A DNA stretch of 64,000 nt, taken from the NCBI RefSeq assembly GCF_033542235.1, contig NZ_JAWRCU010000008.1, forward strand, positions 62,001 to 126,000, in the 5' to 3' direction. The notes under the pieces are model-generated. The model was not told the origin of the DNA and did no database searches. It saw nothing but the letters and a program-made list of their open reading frames with translations. The DNA is from JAWRCU01 sp033542235 (lineage in GTDB: Bacteria; Pseudomonadota; Alphaproteobacteria; Rhizobiales; Rhizobiaceae). The position numbers and the translations under genes are program-made. Shown one piece after another: positions 1-8,412 of the stretch (its first letter is position 1; the number at the start of each line of letters is the position of its first letter).

Positions 1-75
1 CTCCGCGAGCGCATAGGACTTGCTGCGGTCGATGCCCTCGCGGGACTTGGCTACACGCTTTGCAATCTTCGCCAT
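1..75 (-). CDS. rplA: 50S ribosomal protein L1, N-terminal 25 codons only
   Basis: The minus-strand reading begins with ATG at 75 and runs off the left edge. The visible protein start (MAKIAKRVAKSREGID) is the typical beginning of ribosomal protein L1, a 23S rRNA-binding protein of the L1 stalk that in enterobacteria also represses its own operon. It starts 4 nt after the rplK stop, so the two are almost certainly co-transcribed. Most of the gene lies outside the window. Confidence 0.92.
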   Translation of the reverse strand, partial: MAKIAKRVAKSREGIDRSKSYALAE

Positions 76-79
76 CGTC

Positions 80-508
80 TTAGCCCACCACATCCAGACC
101 CATCGAGCGGGCGGAGCCCTCGACCATGCGCATGGCCGCCTCGACGTCGTTTGCGTTCAGATCCTTCATCTTGGCCTCGGCGATCTGACGCACCTTGTCG
201 CGCGCGATCGTGCCGACCTTCGACTTGCCCGGCTCCTTGGAGCCCGACTTCAGGTTCGCGGCCTTCTTCAGGAAATACGTCACCGGCGGCGTCTTCATCG
301 CGAAAGTGAACGACTTGTCCTGATAGTAGGTGATCACGACCGGAATAGGCGCGCCCTTTTCCATCTCCTGCGACTGGGCGTTGAACGCCTTGCAGAACTC
401 CATGATGTTGATGCCACGCTGACCAAGCGCAGGCCCGATAGGCGGCGACGGCGTCGCCGATCCCGCGGGGACCTGAAGCTTGAGCTGGCCTGCAACTTTC
501 TTAGCCAT
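80..508 (-). CDS. rplK: 50S ribosomal protein L11
   Basis: The 142-residue product has the normal L11 length. The N-terminal half carries the proline-rich switch region (GSATPSPPIGPALGQRG) and the C-terminal half the rRNA-binding domain ending in SARSMGLDV. L11 forms the base of the ribosomal GTPase-associated centre with 23S rRNA and L10. It lies between nusG and rplA in the standard secE-nusG-rplK-rplA order. A 169-nt spacer with a strong GC-rich hairpin separates it from nusG, so a second promoter or attenuation step there is possible but not shown. Confidence 0.98.
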   Translation of the reverse strand: MAKKVAGQLKLQVPAGSATPSPPIGPALGQRGINIMEFCKAFNAQSQEMEKGAPIPVVITYYQDKSFTFAMKTPPVTYFLKKAANLKSGSKEPGKSKVGTIARDKVRQIAEAKMKDLNANDVEAAMRMVEGSARSMGLDVVG

Positions 509-648
509 CTCTTTCCTGCCTTGTTGTCATGCCGGCTCTCTCTTCAAACGGAGCCCGGCGGTTGCAGTCTGGTGGTTCGGTCCGCGCGGCCGGCTAAGCC
601 GCTTCGCCTCCCACCGTCCAGGACAGCATGCCGAAGCATTCCGCCCCG

Positions 649-667
649 CGCCGCGCGTTGCGCGGCG
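649..667. terminator. GC-rich hairpin in the nusG-rplK spacer
   Basis: Positions 649-656 and 660-667 are perfect 8-bp inverted arms around a 3-nt loop, in the gap between the nusG stop and rplK. There is no T-run on either side, so this is not a standard intrinsic terminator. It may attenuate or protect the nusG transcript. Its function is inferred only from position and pairing. Confidence 0.35.
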
Positions 668-677
668 ACCATTCGGA

Positions 678-1205
678 TCAGCCCTTCTCGACCTGCCCGA
701 ATTCCAGATCGACGGGCACGGCGCGCCCGAAGATCGAAACTTCCACCTTGATGCGCGCCCGCTCCTCGTCGACCTCCTGGACAAAGCCGTTGAAGGAGGC
801 GAACGGGCCGTCCGACACGCGCACTTGCTCGCCGATCTCGAACGTCACCGAAGGCTTCGGGCGCTCCACGCCCTCCTGAACCTGGCTCAGGATGCGCTGA
901 GCTTCGGATTCCGTGATCGGCACAGGTTTTGAATCGCCGAGAAAGCCGGTGACCTTCGGCGTGTTCTTCACAAGGCTGAACACGGCGTCGGTCAGATTGG
1001 CCTTGAGGAGCACGTAACCCGGGAAGAACTTGCGCTCGGCGTCCACCTTGCGGCCGCGGCGCACTTCGACGACTTTCTCGGTCGGCACGACGATCTGCTC
1101 GATCTCGCCGGCAAGGCCCTTCTGCTTGGCCTTGTGCTCGATATCCTCAGCTACCTTCTTCTCGAAATTCGAATAAGCGTGGACAATGTACCACCGCGCA
1201 GTCAT
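678..1205 (-). CDS. nusG: Transcription termination/antitermination factor NusG
   Basis: The 175-residue protein starts MTARWYIVHAYSNFEKKVAE, the characteristic beginning of the NusG N-terminal (NGN) domain that binds the RNA polymerase clamp. The C-terminal part from about residue 120 is a KOW domain (GEQVRVSDGPFASFNG), which in other bacteria contacts Rho or S10. Length and order are as in most proteobacteria. It begins 26 nt after secE and the two should form one transcript. Confidence 0.98.
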   Translation of the reverse strand: MTARWYIVHAYSNFEKKVAEDIEHKAKQKGLAGEIEQIVVPTEKVVEVRRGRKVDAERKFFPGYVLLKANLTDAVFSLVKNTPKVTGFLGDSKPVPITESEAQRILSQVQEGVERPKPSVTFEIGEQVRVSDGPFASFNGFVQEVDEERARIKVEVSIFGRAVPVDLEFGQVEKG

Positions 1206-1231
1206 CTCGATCGTTCTCCGTGGTGGCCTTA

Positions 1232-1435
1232 TCAGCGCCCAATGCCGAGGATAAGCTCGACGCCAAGGCCCATCAGCTGGTCAGCGGCGAAAAAGAAGAT
1301 TGCCGCGATGAAGGCGAAAGCCACGACCATGATTGTGGAGATCATGGTCTCGCGCCGCGAAGGCCAAGTCACCTTCGCGGTCTCGGCCCTCACCTGCTGA
1401 AGAAATGTGAAAGGATTGATCGTCCTGGACGCCAT
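1232..1435 (-). CDS. secE: Preprotein translocase subunit SecE
   Basis: The 67-residue protein is the short single-span SecE found in alphaproteobacteria. It has an N-terminal amphipathic stretch (EVTWPSRRE-type motif, here KVTWPSRRE), one hydrophobic helix at about residues 33-55, and a short tail. SecE clamps SecY in the inner-membrane Sec channel. The reading frame stays open further upstream, but ATG at 1435 gives the family-typical start MASRTINPF. It leads the secE-nusG-rplK-rplA block. The gene normally next upstream, tRNA-Trp, is now 44 kb away. Confidence 0.95.
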   Translation of the reverse strand: MASRTINPFTFLQQVRAETAKVTWPSRRETMISTIMVVAFAFIAAIFFFAADQLMGLGVELILGIGR

Positions 1436-1691
1436 CTGCCGCTCTGTTCCCGAAGCCTCCCCTCGCAAGGGGCTTCTTGTCGCCCCTGACCTGGGGCATG
1501 TTCCGCTTGAGCTTTTCGCTCTATCGTTCTGCTGGAGCTTCGGATTTCCCCCAAGCTTCCGCTGATGCAGCGCTTCGGCTCGAGTCCGATGCCCTGGGCC
1601 CGAAGCAACGCCGAATCGGCGCACATTCTTTTGCCCACGCATTTCGGGCGCGTAAAGCCGTCCCCAGCTCCACGCGCCGCGTGTCTGTCAC

Positions 1692-1720
1692 CATATAAAG
1701 CCGATTCCGGGTGCACGCAA
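1692..1720 (-). promoter_or_regulatory. Candidate sigma-70-type promoter for secE-nusG-rplKA
   Basis: On the minus strand TTGCGT (1715-1720) and TATATG (1692-1697) are separated by exactly 17 nt. They lie 257 nt upstream of the secE start and on the secE side of the tRNA remnant. This position would let the ribosomal/secretion block be transcribed independently of tuf and tRNA-Trp, which are now separated by the island. It was recognised by eye only. Confidence 0.4.
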
Positions 1721-1818
1721 GTGCTGAGCTCAGCTTTAGTCCCGAACGCCGATCCGCGAACCATCCAGTCGTCCGCGTCACCGGCTATGTGACGTTTCCC
1801 GCTTCTGCCGAGCAAGGC

Positions 1819-1864
1819 TGGCGGCGGCAACAGGGCTCGAACCTATGGCCTGCGGTGTTGGAGA
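1819..1864 (-). pseudogene. Decayed 3' half of tRNA-Trp (probable attachment-site remnant)
   Basis: These 46 bp match the intact tRNA-Trp (45615-45660) at 41 positions. The match covers the CCA end, the acceptor 3' strand, the T arm, the variable loop and the anticodon loop up to the anticodon, then stops abruptly. There is no D arm or 5' acceptor strand, so it cannot make a tRNA. Similarity also stops exactly at the CCA end on the secE side. An intact tRNA at one end and a 3'-half copy at the other is the usual result of integrase-mediated insertion into a tRNA gene. Confidence 0.75.
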
Positions 1865-2101
1865 TCGCGATTATTGCATTTCGCGCATTTCCGCAAGTGT
1901 CCGCGAGCTATCCAACCCCCTTCCCCCCTCGGACGGGCGAAACCGCCCGGGCGAATCCAGGACTTGGTTCAAATGCGCCGCGGGATGCCTTGAGCCATCG
2001 GCCTGTGGGCGCGGTGTTTTGACGTGCTTACTGCGCTTGCAGCCCCCGCAGTCGCCGACTATAGTCGCCGTATTGAAATTAAATTCCACCGATTGAGTTC
2101 T

Positions 2102-2884
2102 ATGAGCGCTCCATCTCCGGTTGTCATAGAGAGTCGTCCCGTCGAGAACGTTGGGCTGGTTGAAATTAATCGCCCGGAGGTGCGCAATGCGCTCAACCTG
2201 GAGGTCCGCGAAGGACTGGCCGCTGCCGTGGCCGGCTTTTCGGAAGATCCCGAAATCCGAGCGATAGTGATTGCCGGGCGCGGCGGCAACTTCGCCGCGG
2301 GCGCCGACGTGAGGGCATTTGAGAAAGTCGGCTCGGCAGACATGCTTCTGCAACGTACCCACCGCTACTGGGACGTGATCGCCAGATGCCCCAAGCCGAT
2401 CATCGCCGCGGTCGAGGGATTCGCGTTGGGCGGCGGGTGCGAGCTCGCCATGCACGCCGACATTATCGTTGCCGCACGCACGGCGACCTTCGGACAGCCT
2501 GAAGTCAAGCTAGGCTTGATGCCGGGCGCCGGGGGAACGCAACGCCTGCTCAGAGCGATCGGAAAATACAAGACGCTGATGCTCGTTCTGACGGGCGACA
2601 TGTTCCCGGCTGAGGACGCCGAGCGGGCCGGCCTTGTCAGCACCCTCGCTGATCACGGCAAGGCTCTGGAGCAGGCGCTGCAGATTGCTCAGAAGATCAG
2701 CCGCCTCCCCCCGTTGGCAGTCGAGCAAATCAAGGAAGCCGTCCTCAATGGCGAAGACGCACCATTGGAAACGGCGCTGAGGATGGAACGGAAGGCGTTC
2801 CAGTTACTGTTCGATACCGCCGACAAGCGGGAAGGCGTTGCCGCCTTTCTCGAAAAGCGCAAACCCACGTTCAAGGGGCGATGA
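2102..2884 (+). CDS. Enoyl-CoA hydratase/isomerase family protein
   Basis: The 260-residue crotonase-fold protein should hydrate a 2-enoyl-CoA to a 3-hydroxyacyl-CoA in the cytosol. Both glutamates used by classical hydratases are present: Glu114 in LGGGCELA and Glu134 in FGQPEVKLG, 20 residues apart as in rat crotonase, followed by PGAGGTQRL. ATG at 2102 (MSAPSPVV) gives the normal family length, although no strong ribosome-binding site precedes it; an upstream TTG at 2024 would add an unlikely 26 residues. It begins an apparent plus-strand operon and is followed directly by a 3-hydroxyacyl-CoA dehydrogenase, the next beta-oxidation step. Confidence 0.88.
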   Translation: MSAPSPVVIESRPVENVGLVEINRPEVRNALNLEVREGLAAAVAGFSEDPEIRAIVIAGRGGNFAAGADVRAFEKVGSADMLLQRTHRYWDVIARCPKPIIAAVEGFALGGGCELAMHADIIVAARTATFGQPEVKLGLMPGAGGTQRLLRAIGKYKTLMLVLTGDMFPAEDAERAGLVSTLADHGKALEQALQIAQKISRLPPLAVEQIKEAVLNGEDAPLETALRMERKAFQLLFDTADKREGVAAFLEKRKPTFKGR

Positions 2885-2885
2885 C

Positions 2886-4421
2886 TTGGCGGGCGCAGGA
2901 GGGGTGTCCGCCGTTCGGATCAACATAGCCGGGGTAGTAGGTGCCGGGGTAATGGGTTCCGGTATCGCGGAAGTTCTGGCCGCGGTCGATGTCGATGTAT
3001 TGCTGGTCGACGACGCGCCCGGAAAGGCGCATGCGGCGATCGAACAGATTGCGTCGCGGCAACGCGCCAGGGCAGCCGCCGGCAAGGTAAGCGCCGAAGC
3101 GGTCGAAAAGCTCCTCGCCCGTATGAAGCCGGTCGATAGACTAGAGCCCCTTGCCGATTGCGATCTCGTTGTGGAGGCAATCGTCGAACGCCTGGAGCCA
3201 AAGCGTCAGCTTGTGGAGGCGCTTGAGAAGATCGTCAGGCCGGATGCTATCATCGCAACGAACACATCTTCCCTGTCGGTGACCGCCATCGCGTCGGCGG
3301 CGAAGCGGCCTCAGCGGGTCGCCGGCTACCATTTCTTCAATCCCGTCCCCATCATGAAGCTGGTTGAGGTCATCTCCGGTGCTCACACCGCACCCGAGGT
3401 CGAGCGCGCGTTGGTCGACCTTGCAACCCGCTTCGGCCATCGCCCTGTCGTCGCCAGCGATACGCCAGGCTTCATCGTAAATCACGCCGGCCGCGCCTTC
3501 GGCACGGAAGCGCTGGCAATGCTGCGGGAGGGTGTGGCCTCAATCAGCGAGATCGATGCGATCCTGCGCGACGCCGCCGGGTTCAAGATGGGTCCGTTCG
3601 AGCTGATGGACCTCACCGGACTCGATGTCTCTCACCCGGTTATGGAAAGCATCTATACGCAGTTCTATCAGGACCCGCGCTACCGCCCTTCCGTTATCGC
3701 TGCCCAGCGAATGGCGGCGGGTCTCCTGGGGCGCAAGACGGGACGCGGCTTCTATACATACGAAGACAGCCGTAGAGTCGTTCAGCCGGAACCGATCCAG
3801 CCGATCGCGGGTGCGGCGATTCCGGATCACGTCACCGTGCTGGCCGGCAACGGCGGCGGCGACATGCAAAAACTGGTCGAGTCGGCCGGCACCACTGTCT
3901 CCGGCCCCGGGGGTCGCGCCCTGGAGCGGGCGGAGCTCATCCTCGTGGGGCTGGAGGGACATGACGTTGCCGGGACGGCGACCCGTCTCGGCCTGCCACC
4001 CGCCCTCTGCGTTGGGTTCGACCCTTACTTCGGTTTGGACCATCATGTAACGCTGGTCACATCGGCGGCAACATCCGACAAAGCCAAGAGCGCAGCCCTG
4101 GCACTGGTCAGAAGTACCGGCCGTAAGGCCACCCTGGTCAATGACAGTTGCGGGGCGGTTTGCCAGCGCGTCGTTGCAATGATCGTCAATATTGGCGCCG
4201 AGATCGTCGAGCAGAGGATCGCGTCGGCGGCGGATGTCGACGCTGCCGTGCGGCTCGGGCTCGGCTATCCGCAAGGACCGCTGGAATGGGGCAACAAGCT
4301 CGGCCCCGCCCGTATTCTGCGCATCCTGGATGCGATCCATGACCGCACCCGGGATCCCCGTTACCGAGCAAGTCTTTGGCTGCGACGGCGCGCCGAATTG
4401 GGACTTGCACTGGACGAATAA
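2886..4421 (+). CDS. 3-hydroxyacyl-CoA dehydrogenase, PaaH-like
   Basis: The roughly 511-residue protein starts with a Rossmann NAD-binding motif (GAGVMGSGIA). It continues with the substrate-domain motif YHFFNPVPIMKLVEV and has two 3HCDH C-terminal domains (PGFIVNHAGRAFGTEAL; then LGLGYPQGPLEWGNKLG). This is the arrangement of PaaH-type 3-hydroxyadipyl-CoA dehydrogenases rather than the shorter FadB-domain form. It oxidises a 3-hydroxyacyl-CoA to the 3-oxo form with NAD. The start is uncertain. TTG at 2886 has AAGGGG seven nt upstream; GTG at 2904 sits too close to its AGGAGG. It is 1 nt downstream of the hydratase stop, so the two are translationally linked. Confidence 0.85.
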   Translation: MAGAGGVSAVRINIAGVVGAGVMGSGIAEVLAAVDVDVLLVDDAPGKAHAAIEQIASRQRARAAAGKVSAEAVEKLLARMKPVDRLEPLADCDLVVEAIVERLEPKRQLVEALEKIVRPDAIIATNTSSLSVTAIASAAKRPQRVAGYHFFNPVPIMKLVEVISGAHTAPEVERALVDLATRFGHRPVVASDTPGFIVNHAGRAFGTEALAMLREGVASISEIDAILRDAAGFKMGPFELMDLTGLDVSHPVMESIYTQFYQDPRYRPSVIAAQRMAAGLLGRKTGRGFYTYEDSRRVVQPEPIQPIAGAAIPDHVTVLAGNGGGDMQKLVESAGTTVSGPGGRALERAELILVGLEGHDVAGTATRLGLPPALCVGFDPYFGLDHHVTLVTSAATSDKAKSAALALVRSTGRKATLVNDSCGAVCQRVVAMIVNIGAEIVEQRIASAADVDAAVRLGLGYPQGPLEWGNKLGPARILRILDAIHDRTRDPRYRASLWLRRRAELGLALDE

Positions 4422-4441
4422 GCTGGCCGGGAGGAGACGAT

Positions 4442-6619
4442 TTGGCCCAAAAGCATGAGTTGAAGCCTTCGGCGCCGTGGTATCGGATCGAGCTTGACGA
4501 ATCCGACTGGTCGAGCGTGCCCGCGCGGGATCTCGTTCGCCTTTACGCCCAGATGAAACTGATCCGGCGCTTCGAGGAGAAGATCCTCGATCTCGAGAAG
4601 GCAGGTCTCATCCACGGCCCGGCCCATGCCAGTATCGGTCAGGAGGCGGCTGCTGTCGGAGCCGTCTCGATGCTTCGCGCCTGCGATCAGATCAACGGCA
4701 CGCATCGCGCGCATCATCAGGTGCTGACGAAGCTGGTCAATGCGCAGACCGAGCCGGGCTTCGACATCCTTAGCCAGGATTTCACGCCGCAGATGGATGA
4801 CGCCGTCTATCGCTTCATGGCGGAGATCATGGGCCTCTCTCCCGGCTACTGCGAGGGTCGCGGCGGGTCGATGCATATGCGTCATGCCGAGTCGGGCGTA
4901 GCCGGCACGAGCGCCATTGTCGGCGGCAACATTCCGCATGCGGTCGGCTACGCGCTTGCAGACAACGTCCTTGGCCGGGACGGTATTTCGGTGGCTTTTT
5001 TCGGCGATGGCGCCTCGTTGCAGGGCGCAGCCTATGAATCGATGAACATAGCGGCGGTCTACAAGCTGCCTGTCGTCTTCTTTGTCGAAAACAACCTCTA
5101 CGCGGTGTCCACGCATATCGACGACGTGACGGCCGAACCTAGGATTGCCTCGCGCGGTCCAATGCTTGGGTTTACCGGGATCGAATGCGACGGCATGGAC
5201 GTGGTCGCGGTCCACCGCGCGATGTCTGAGGCTGTAGAAACCATCCGTGCCGGTCGTGGCCCGGTCGTGATCGAGGCGAAATGCTATCGATACTTCCACC
5301 AGAGCGGCAGCAAGACCGGAAGCGATTTCGGGTATCGCAGCCGCGAGGAAGAGCAGGAATGGTTGAAGCGAGACCCGTTGCGCTTGGCCGAGACGCGTCT
5401 TGGCAAACTGGGAATACTCGATAATGCCGCATTGGCCCTGATCGATGAGCGCGTAACCGCTGTCGTCCAGTCGGCCGCCAACCGCTTGACGGAAACGGCA
5501 CCCGGAAGCAACCAGCTTCGCATACCGGACACATTGTGGCCCTCCCCGCAATCGGTGGACACGGGAATCTTGGCGCCGCCTTCCGAAGCCGAGGGGCTTA
5601 AATATCGCGAAATCGAAGATTTTGCGCCTGAGCAGCTGGTAAAGACCCGTTTCGTCACTGCCGCCGGCGAAGCACTCGGCGCGGCGATGGCTGCCGACCC
5701 GACCATCGTGGTTCTCGGGGAGGACGTCCACCGGCTGCGCGGTGGTGTGAGCGGTTTCACTAGGTCGGCCCTCGAGCAGTTCCCAGGTCGCGTGCTGGCA
5801 ATGCCGATCGCGGAAAACGGCTTTACCGGCGTGGCGCTCGGCGCCGCATTGCGCGGTCTGCGTCCCGTCGTCGAAATAATGTTCGGCGATTTCTGCTTTG
5901 TCGCGGCGGACCAGATCGGCAACGGCGTCGCCAAGGTAAGACACATGTTCGGCGACGGCTTTCCCGTGCCGCTCGTGATGCGGGTGCGTGTGTCCCCCCA
6001 CACCGGATACGGCTCCCAGCATTCGGGTGATCCTGCCGCGCTGTTCAGACTGTTTCCCGGATGGCACGTAGTCTCGCCGACGACCGCATTCGACTATGTA
6101 GGGTTGCTCAATACGGCGCTCAGGACCAACGACCCCGTCGCGATTATCGAACATGTCGAATTCTATCAGCGCGAAAGCCTGGTCCCACGCGACGAGCGCG
6201 ACTACTGCATCCCGTTCGGTACGGCCAAGATCGTCCGACCCGGTTCTGCATGCACGGTTCTCGCAACATCCGTCATGGTACCTGCCGCCGTGAAAGTGGC
6301 GGAAGAAACCGGTATCGACCCCGAAATCATCGACATGCGCAGCATCGGCCAGCTCACGACGGACTGGCCTCTTGTCCTCTCATCCATCGCAAAGACCAAC
6401 CGGGTCATCATCGTCGAGCAGGTCGCCAGCGGCCTTTCCCTCGGCCGCCATTGGATTGCCGAGATCCAGGCGCGCGCCTTCGATGATCTCGACCACGAAA
6501 TACTCCACGTCACCGGCAGTCTTTCGGCGCCTGTCGTTTCGGCCGTCCTGAACAAGGCCGCGCTGGGTTCCGCCGAAAAGCTGCGGCAGGCGATGGAGTT
6601 GATCACCACAGGTGCCTGA
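4442..6619 (+). CDS. TPP-dependent 2-oxoacid/acetoin dehydrogenase E1, fused alpha and beta subunits
   Basis: The 725-residue protein joins two proteins that are usually separate. Residues about 1-355 are the E1-alpha domain, with the TPP/Mg motif FFGDGASLQG (near residue 187) closing on ENNLYAVST (near 216). Residues from about 385 are the E1-beta domain (VVLGEDV, MPIAENGFTGVALGAA, FVAADQIGNGVAK). E1 decarboxylates or cleaves its substrate and passes the acyl group to a lipoyl-E2. TTG at 4442 is chosen because GAGGAG lies 5 nt upstream. It follows the 3-hydroxyacyl-CoA dehydrogenase by 20 nt. A plausible E2 partner is encoded at 33086-34351. No E3 is in the window. Substrate unknown. Confidence 0.88.
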   Translation: MAQKHELKPSAPWYRIELDESDWSSVPARDLVRLYAQMKLIRRFEEKILDLEKAGLIHGPAHASIGQEAAAVGAVSMLRACDQINGTHRAHHQVLTKLVNAQTEPGFDILSQDFTPQMDDAVYRFMAEIMGLSPGYCEGRGGSMHMRHAESGVAGTSAIVGGNIPHAVGYALADNVLGRDGISVAFFGDGASLQGAAYESMNIAAVYKLPVVFFVENNLYAVSTHIDDVTAEPRIASRGPMLGFTGIECDGMDVVAVHRAMSEAVETIRAGRGPVVIEAKCYRYFHQSGSKTGSDFGYRSREEEQEWLKRDPLRLAETRLGKLGILDNAALALIDERVTAVVQSAANRLTETAPGSNQLRIPDTLWPSPQSVDTGILAPPSEAEGLKYREIEDFAPEQLVKTRFVTAAGEALGAAMAADPTIVVLGEDVHRLRGGVSGFTRSALEQFPGRVLAMPIAENGFTGVALGAALRGLRPVVEIMFGDFCFVAADQIGNGVAKVRHMFGDGFPVPLVMRVRVSPHTGYGSQHSGDPAALFRLFPGWHVVSPTTAFDYVGLLNTALRTNDPVAIIEHVEFYQRESLVPRDERDYCIPFGTAKIVRPGSACTVLATSVMVPAAVKVAEETGIDPEIIDMRSIGQLTTDWPLVLSSIAKTNRVIIVEQVASGLSLGRHWIAEIQARAFDDLDHEILHVTGSLSAPVVSAVLNKAALGSAEKLRQAMELITTGA

Positions 6620-6647
6620 ACTGAAAGACCAATAGAAGGAGCATGAA

Positions 6648-8258
6648 ATGAGACTGGGGAACTACAATCGTATTTCGAGAAACTGGAAGTTGCTGGCGGC
6701 AGCGACAATGCTTGCCGGTCTGGGCGCCTCCGCCATGCCCGCTGAGGCCAAGACACTGGTCATTGCCCGCGACATGGACATCAACTCCCTGGATATGGAC
6801 AGGAGCTGGTGCGACACCTGCATGATCTACAACGCAGCGGTCTATGAGGGGCTGCTGGCGTTGGACAAGGACAACAAGGTCGTGCCTGTCATTGCCGAGA
6901 GCTGGACGGTCAACGACGATCAGACCGAGTTCACGTTTAAGCTCAATCCCAAGGCCGTTTTTTCCGACGGCTCCAAAGTTGAAGCGAAGGATGTGAAATG
7001 GTCGTGGGAGCGCCTGAAGAACATGAAGGGCGGCCCGGCCGACCTCGCCTCATCGATTGCATCGGTTGAGGCTCCCGACGCTCAGACGGTCGTCGTGAAG
7101 ACCTCGGAGCCGAATTCGGAACTGCTGAACGTTTTGGCGGCAAGCTATTTCGGCGTCATCAACAGCGATGTTGCCCAGTCGGAAGGCAAGGCTACGGCAG
7201 CTGAAGACGCCGCGCAGTCCGACCAGGCCGAACCCTGGTTCCTGGCTCATTCGGCCGGCGCAGGTCCATTCGTGCTCGACTCCTACCAGCCGGGTGCCGA
7301 ACTCCGGCTGAAGCGCAATGAAAACTATTGGCGCGAACCGGCTAAGATTGACGAGGTCGTCATCCGCCAGGTCGGCGACGCTGTGGCCCAGGCCCAGCTT
7401 CTGCAGAGTGGTCAGACCGACATCGCAATGAACATCGATCCCGAAACGGCCAAGACGCTCATCGGTCCGGATGTGAAGACGGAATCGGCCCCGTCCAACA
7501 ATTTTGTCTACCTCGCCATCAGCCCAGGCGCGGTCGCCAATCCGTTCCCGCTCACTCCCGAAATCCGCGAAGCCATTTCGCATGCTATCGACCGCAAGTC
7601 GCTTGTCGAATTCACGCTGGGCGAGGGCAACGGCCGGCTGATCTCGGTTCCTTTCCCTCTGGATTTCCCAGGCGCAGCGGGACATGCGATTCCGGAATAC
7701 GACGTGGAAAAGTCGAAGGAACTGCTCACCAAGGCAGGACATGCCGACGGCTTCACGCTCGAAGCGACCTATCCGAAACTGAACGTCTACGGCGTCGACT
7801 TCTCGCTGGCGATGCAGAAGATCCAGCAGGATCTGGCTGCGGTGAACATCAAGCTGGAACTCAAGCCCGTCGAGTTTCCGAACTGGCGCGAGGCGGCCAC
7901 GAAAGATCACATCCCGATCACCTTCGTCTTCTTCGCGCCCGACTACTACGGAACGTCTCAGTACGTGAACTATTTTGGGCTTGCGCCGGACTCGCCCTGG
8001 GCCAAGCGCGGCGGCGCCGAACGCGATCCGTCTTTCGTCCTGCCCGAAACCAAGACGATGCTGGCCGAGGCATTGAAGTCACCACCGGAAAAGGCGGAGA
8101 AGATCTACTTTGACATCGGTGAAAAGATTAAGGCGCAGAATATCATCATTCCGATGATGAGCCCGAATACCATTCTGGCTTACGGCAGCAAGGTGCATGG
8201 CGTGCGCAATTCGCCAAGCTCCAACGTTCCTCTCTATGAGATCTCGCTCGACGATTGA
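6648..8258 (+). CDS. Dpp/Opp-type ABC transporter substrate-binding protein (family 5)
   Basis: The 536-residue periplasmic protein has a cleavable signal peptide (hydrophobic core LLAAATMLAGLGASAMPAEA). It continues with the family-5 solute-binding pattern: ARDMDINSLD near the mature start, then YNAAVYEGL and LAESWTVNDDQTEFTF-like segments. Family members bind peptides, nickel, opines or small amines. It is the last gene of the plus-strand operon (29 nt after E1) and is followed by a strong hairpin. Its likely membrane partners, a dppBCDF-like set, lie at 28.1-32.0 kb on the other strand. The ligand cannot be inferred, but the operon position ties uptake to the beta-oxidation/E1 enzymes. Confidence 0.9.
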   Translation: MRLGNYNRISRNWKLLAAATMLAGLGASAMPAEAKTLVIARDMDINSLDMDRSWCDTCMIYNAAVYEGLLALDKDNKVVPVIAESWTVNDDQTEFTFKLNPKAVFSDGSKVEAKDVKWSWERLKNMKGGPADLASSIASVEAPDAQTVVVKTSEPNSELLNVLAASYFGVINSDVAQSEGKATAAEDAAQSDQAEPWFLAHSAGAGPFVLDSYQPGAELRLKRNENYWREPAKIDEVVIRQVGDAVAQAQLLQSGQTDIAMNIDPETAKTLIGPDVKTESAPSNNFVYLAISPGAVANPFPLTPEIREAISHAIDRKSLVEFTLGEGNGRLISVPFPLDFPGAAGHAIPEYDVEKSKELLTKAGHADGFTLEATYPKLNVYGVDFSLAMQKIQQDLAAVNIKLELKPVEFPNWREAATKDHIPITFVFFAPDYYGTSQYVNYFGLAPDSPWAKRGGAERDPSFVLPETKTMLAEALKSPPEKAEKIYFDIGEKIKAQNIIIPMMSPNTILAYGSKVHGVRNSPSSNVPLYEISLDD

Positions 8259-8272
8259 GAACGGCTTCAGAT

Positions 8273-8304
8273 GTCTGCGAGGCTTGGAAAAGCCTCGCAG
8301 ACAC
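8273..8304. terminator. Strong hairpin after the substrate-binding protein gene
   Basis: Positions 8273-8286 and 8291-8304 form a perfect 14-bp stem with a GGAA loop, 14 nt after the stop codon. There is no T-run after it, so it may act as a 3'-end stabiliser or a Rho-assisted terminator. It separates the enoyl-CoA hydratase operon from the transaminase gene. Confidence 0.6.
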
Positions 8305-8412
8305 GCCTCCATCAACCGTAGGAGTTGCACAAAAGCGGTTAGGCAGAACAACTGTGCGGATCCGCTGACACAACTCTGCTTCTTCAGAAACATGGGGCAG
8401 AACAAAACTGAA

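Larger units (their letters stand above)
1436..2101. other. Non-coding stretch between secE and the first island gene
   Basis: No convincing gene is seen here; the open frames on both strands have no recognisable domain. The part up to about 1818 is the ancestral upstream region of secE and holds a candidate promoter. A decayed tRNA-Trp 3' half follows at 1819-1864. The remaining 237 nt up to the enoyl-CoA hydratase start is island DNA with no clear element, although it must contain the promoter for the plus-strand genes that follow. Confidence 0.6.

Noticed and set aside
1521..1830. Minus-strand frames upstream of secE that could extend SecE or encode a small protein
   Set aside because: They are rich in Arg, Ser and Ala, show no domain, and cover the candidate secE promoter. 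The conserved SecE protein begins at 1435.
4361..6154. A 597-codon minus-strand frame opposite the E1 gene
   Set aside because: The opposite strand encodes a full-length E1 with all motifs; the antisense product has no recognisable domain.
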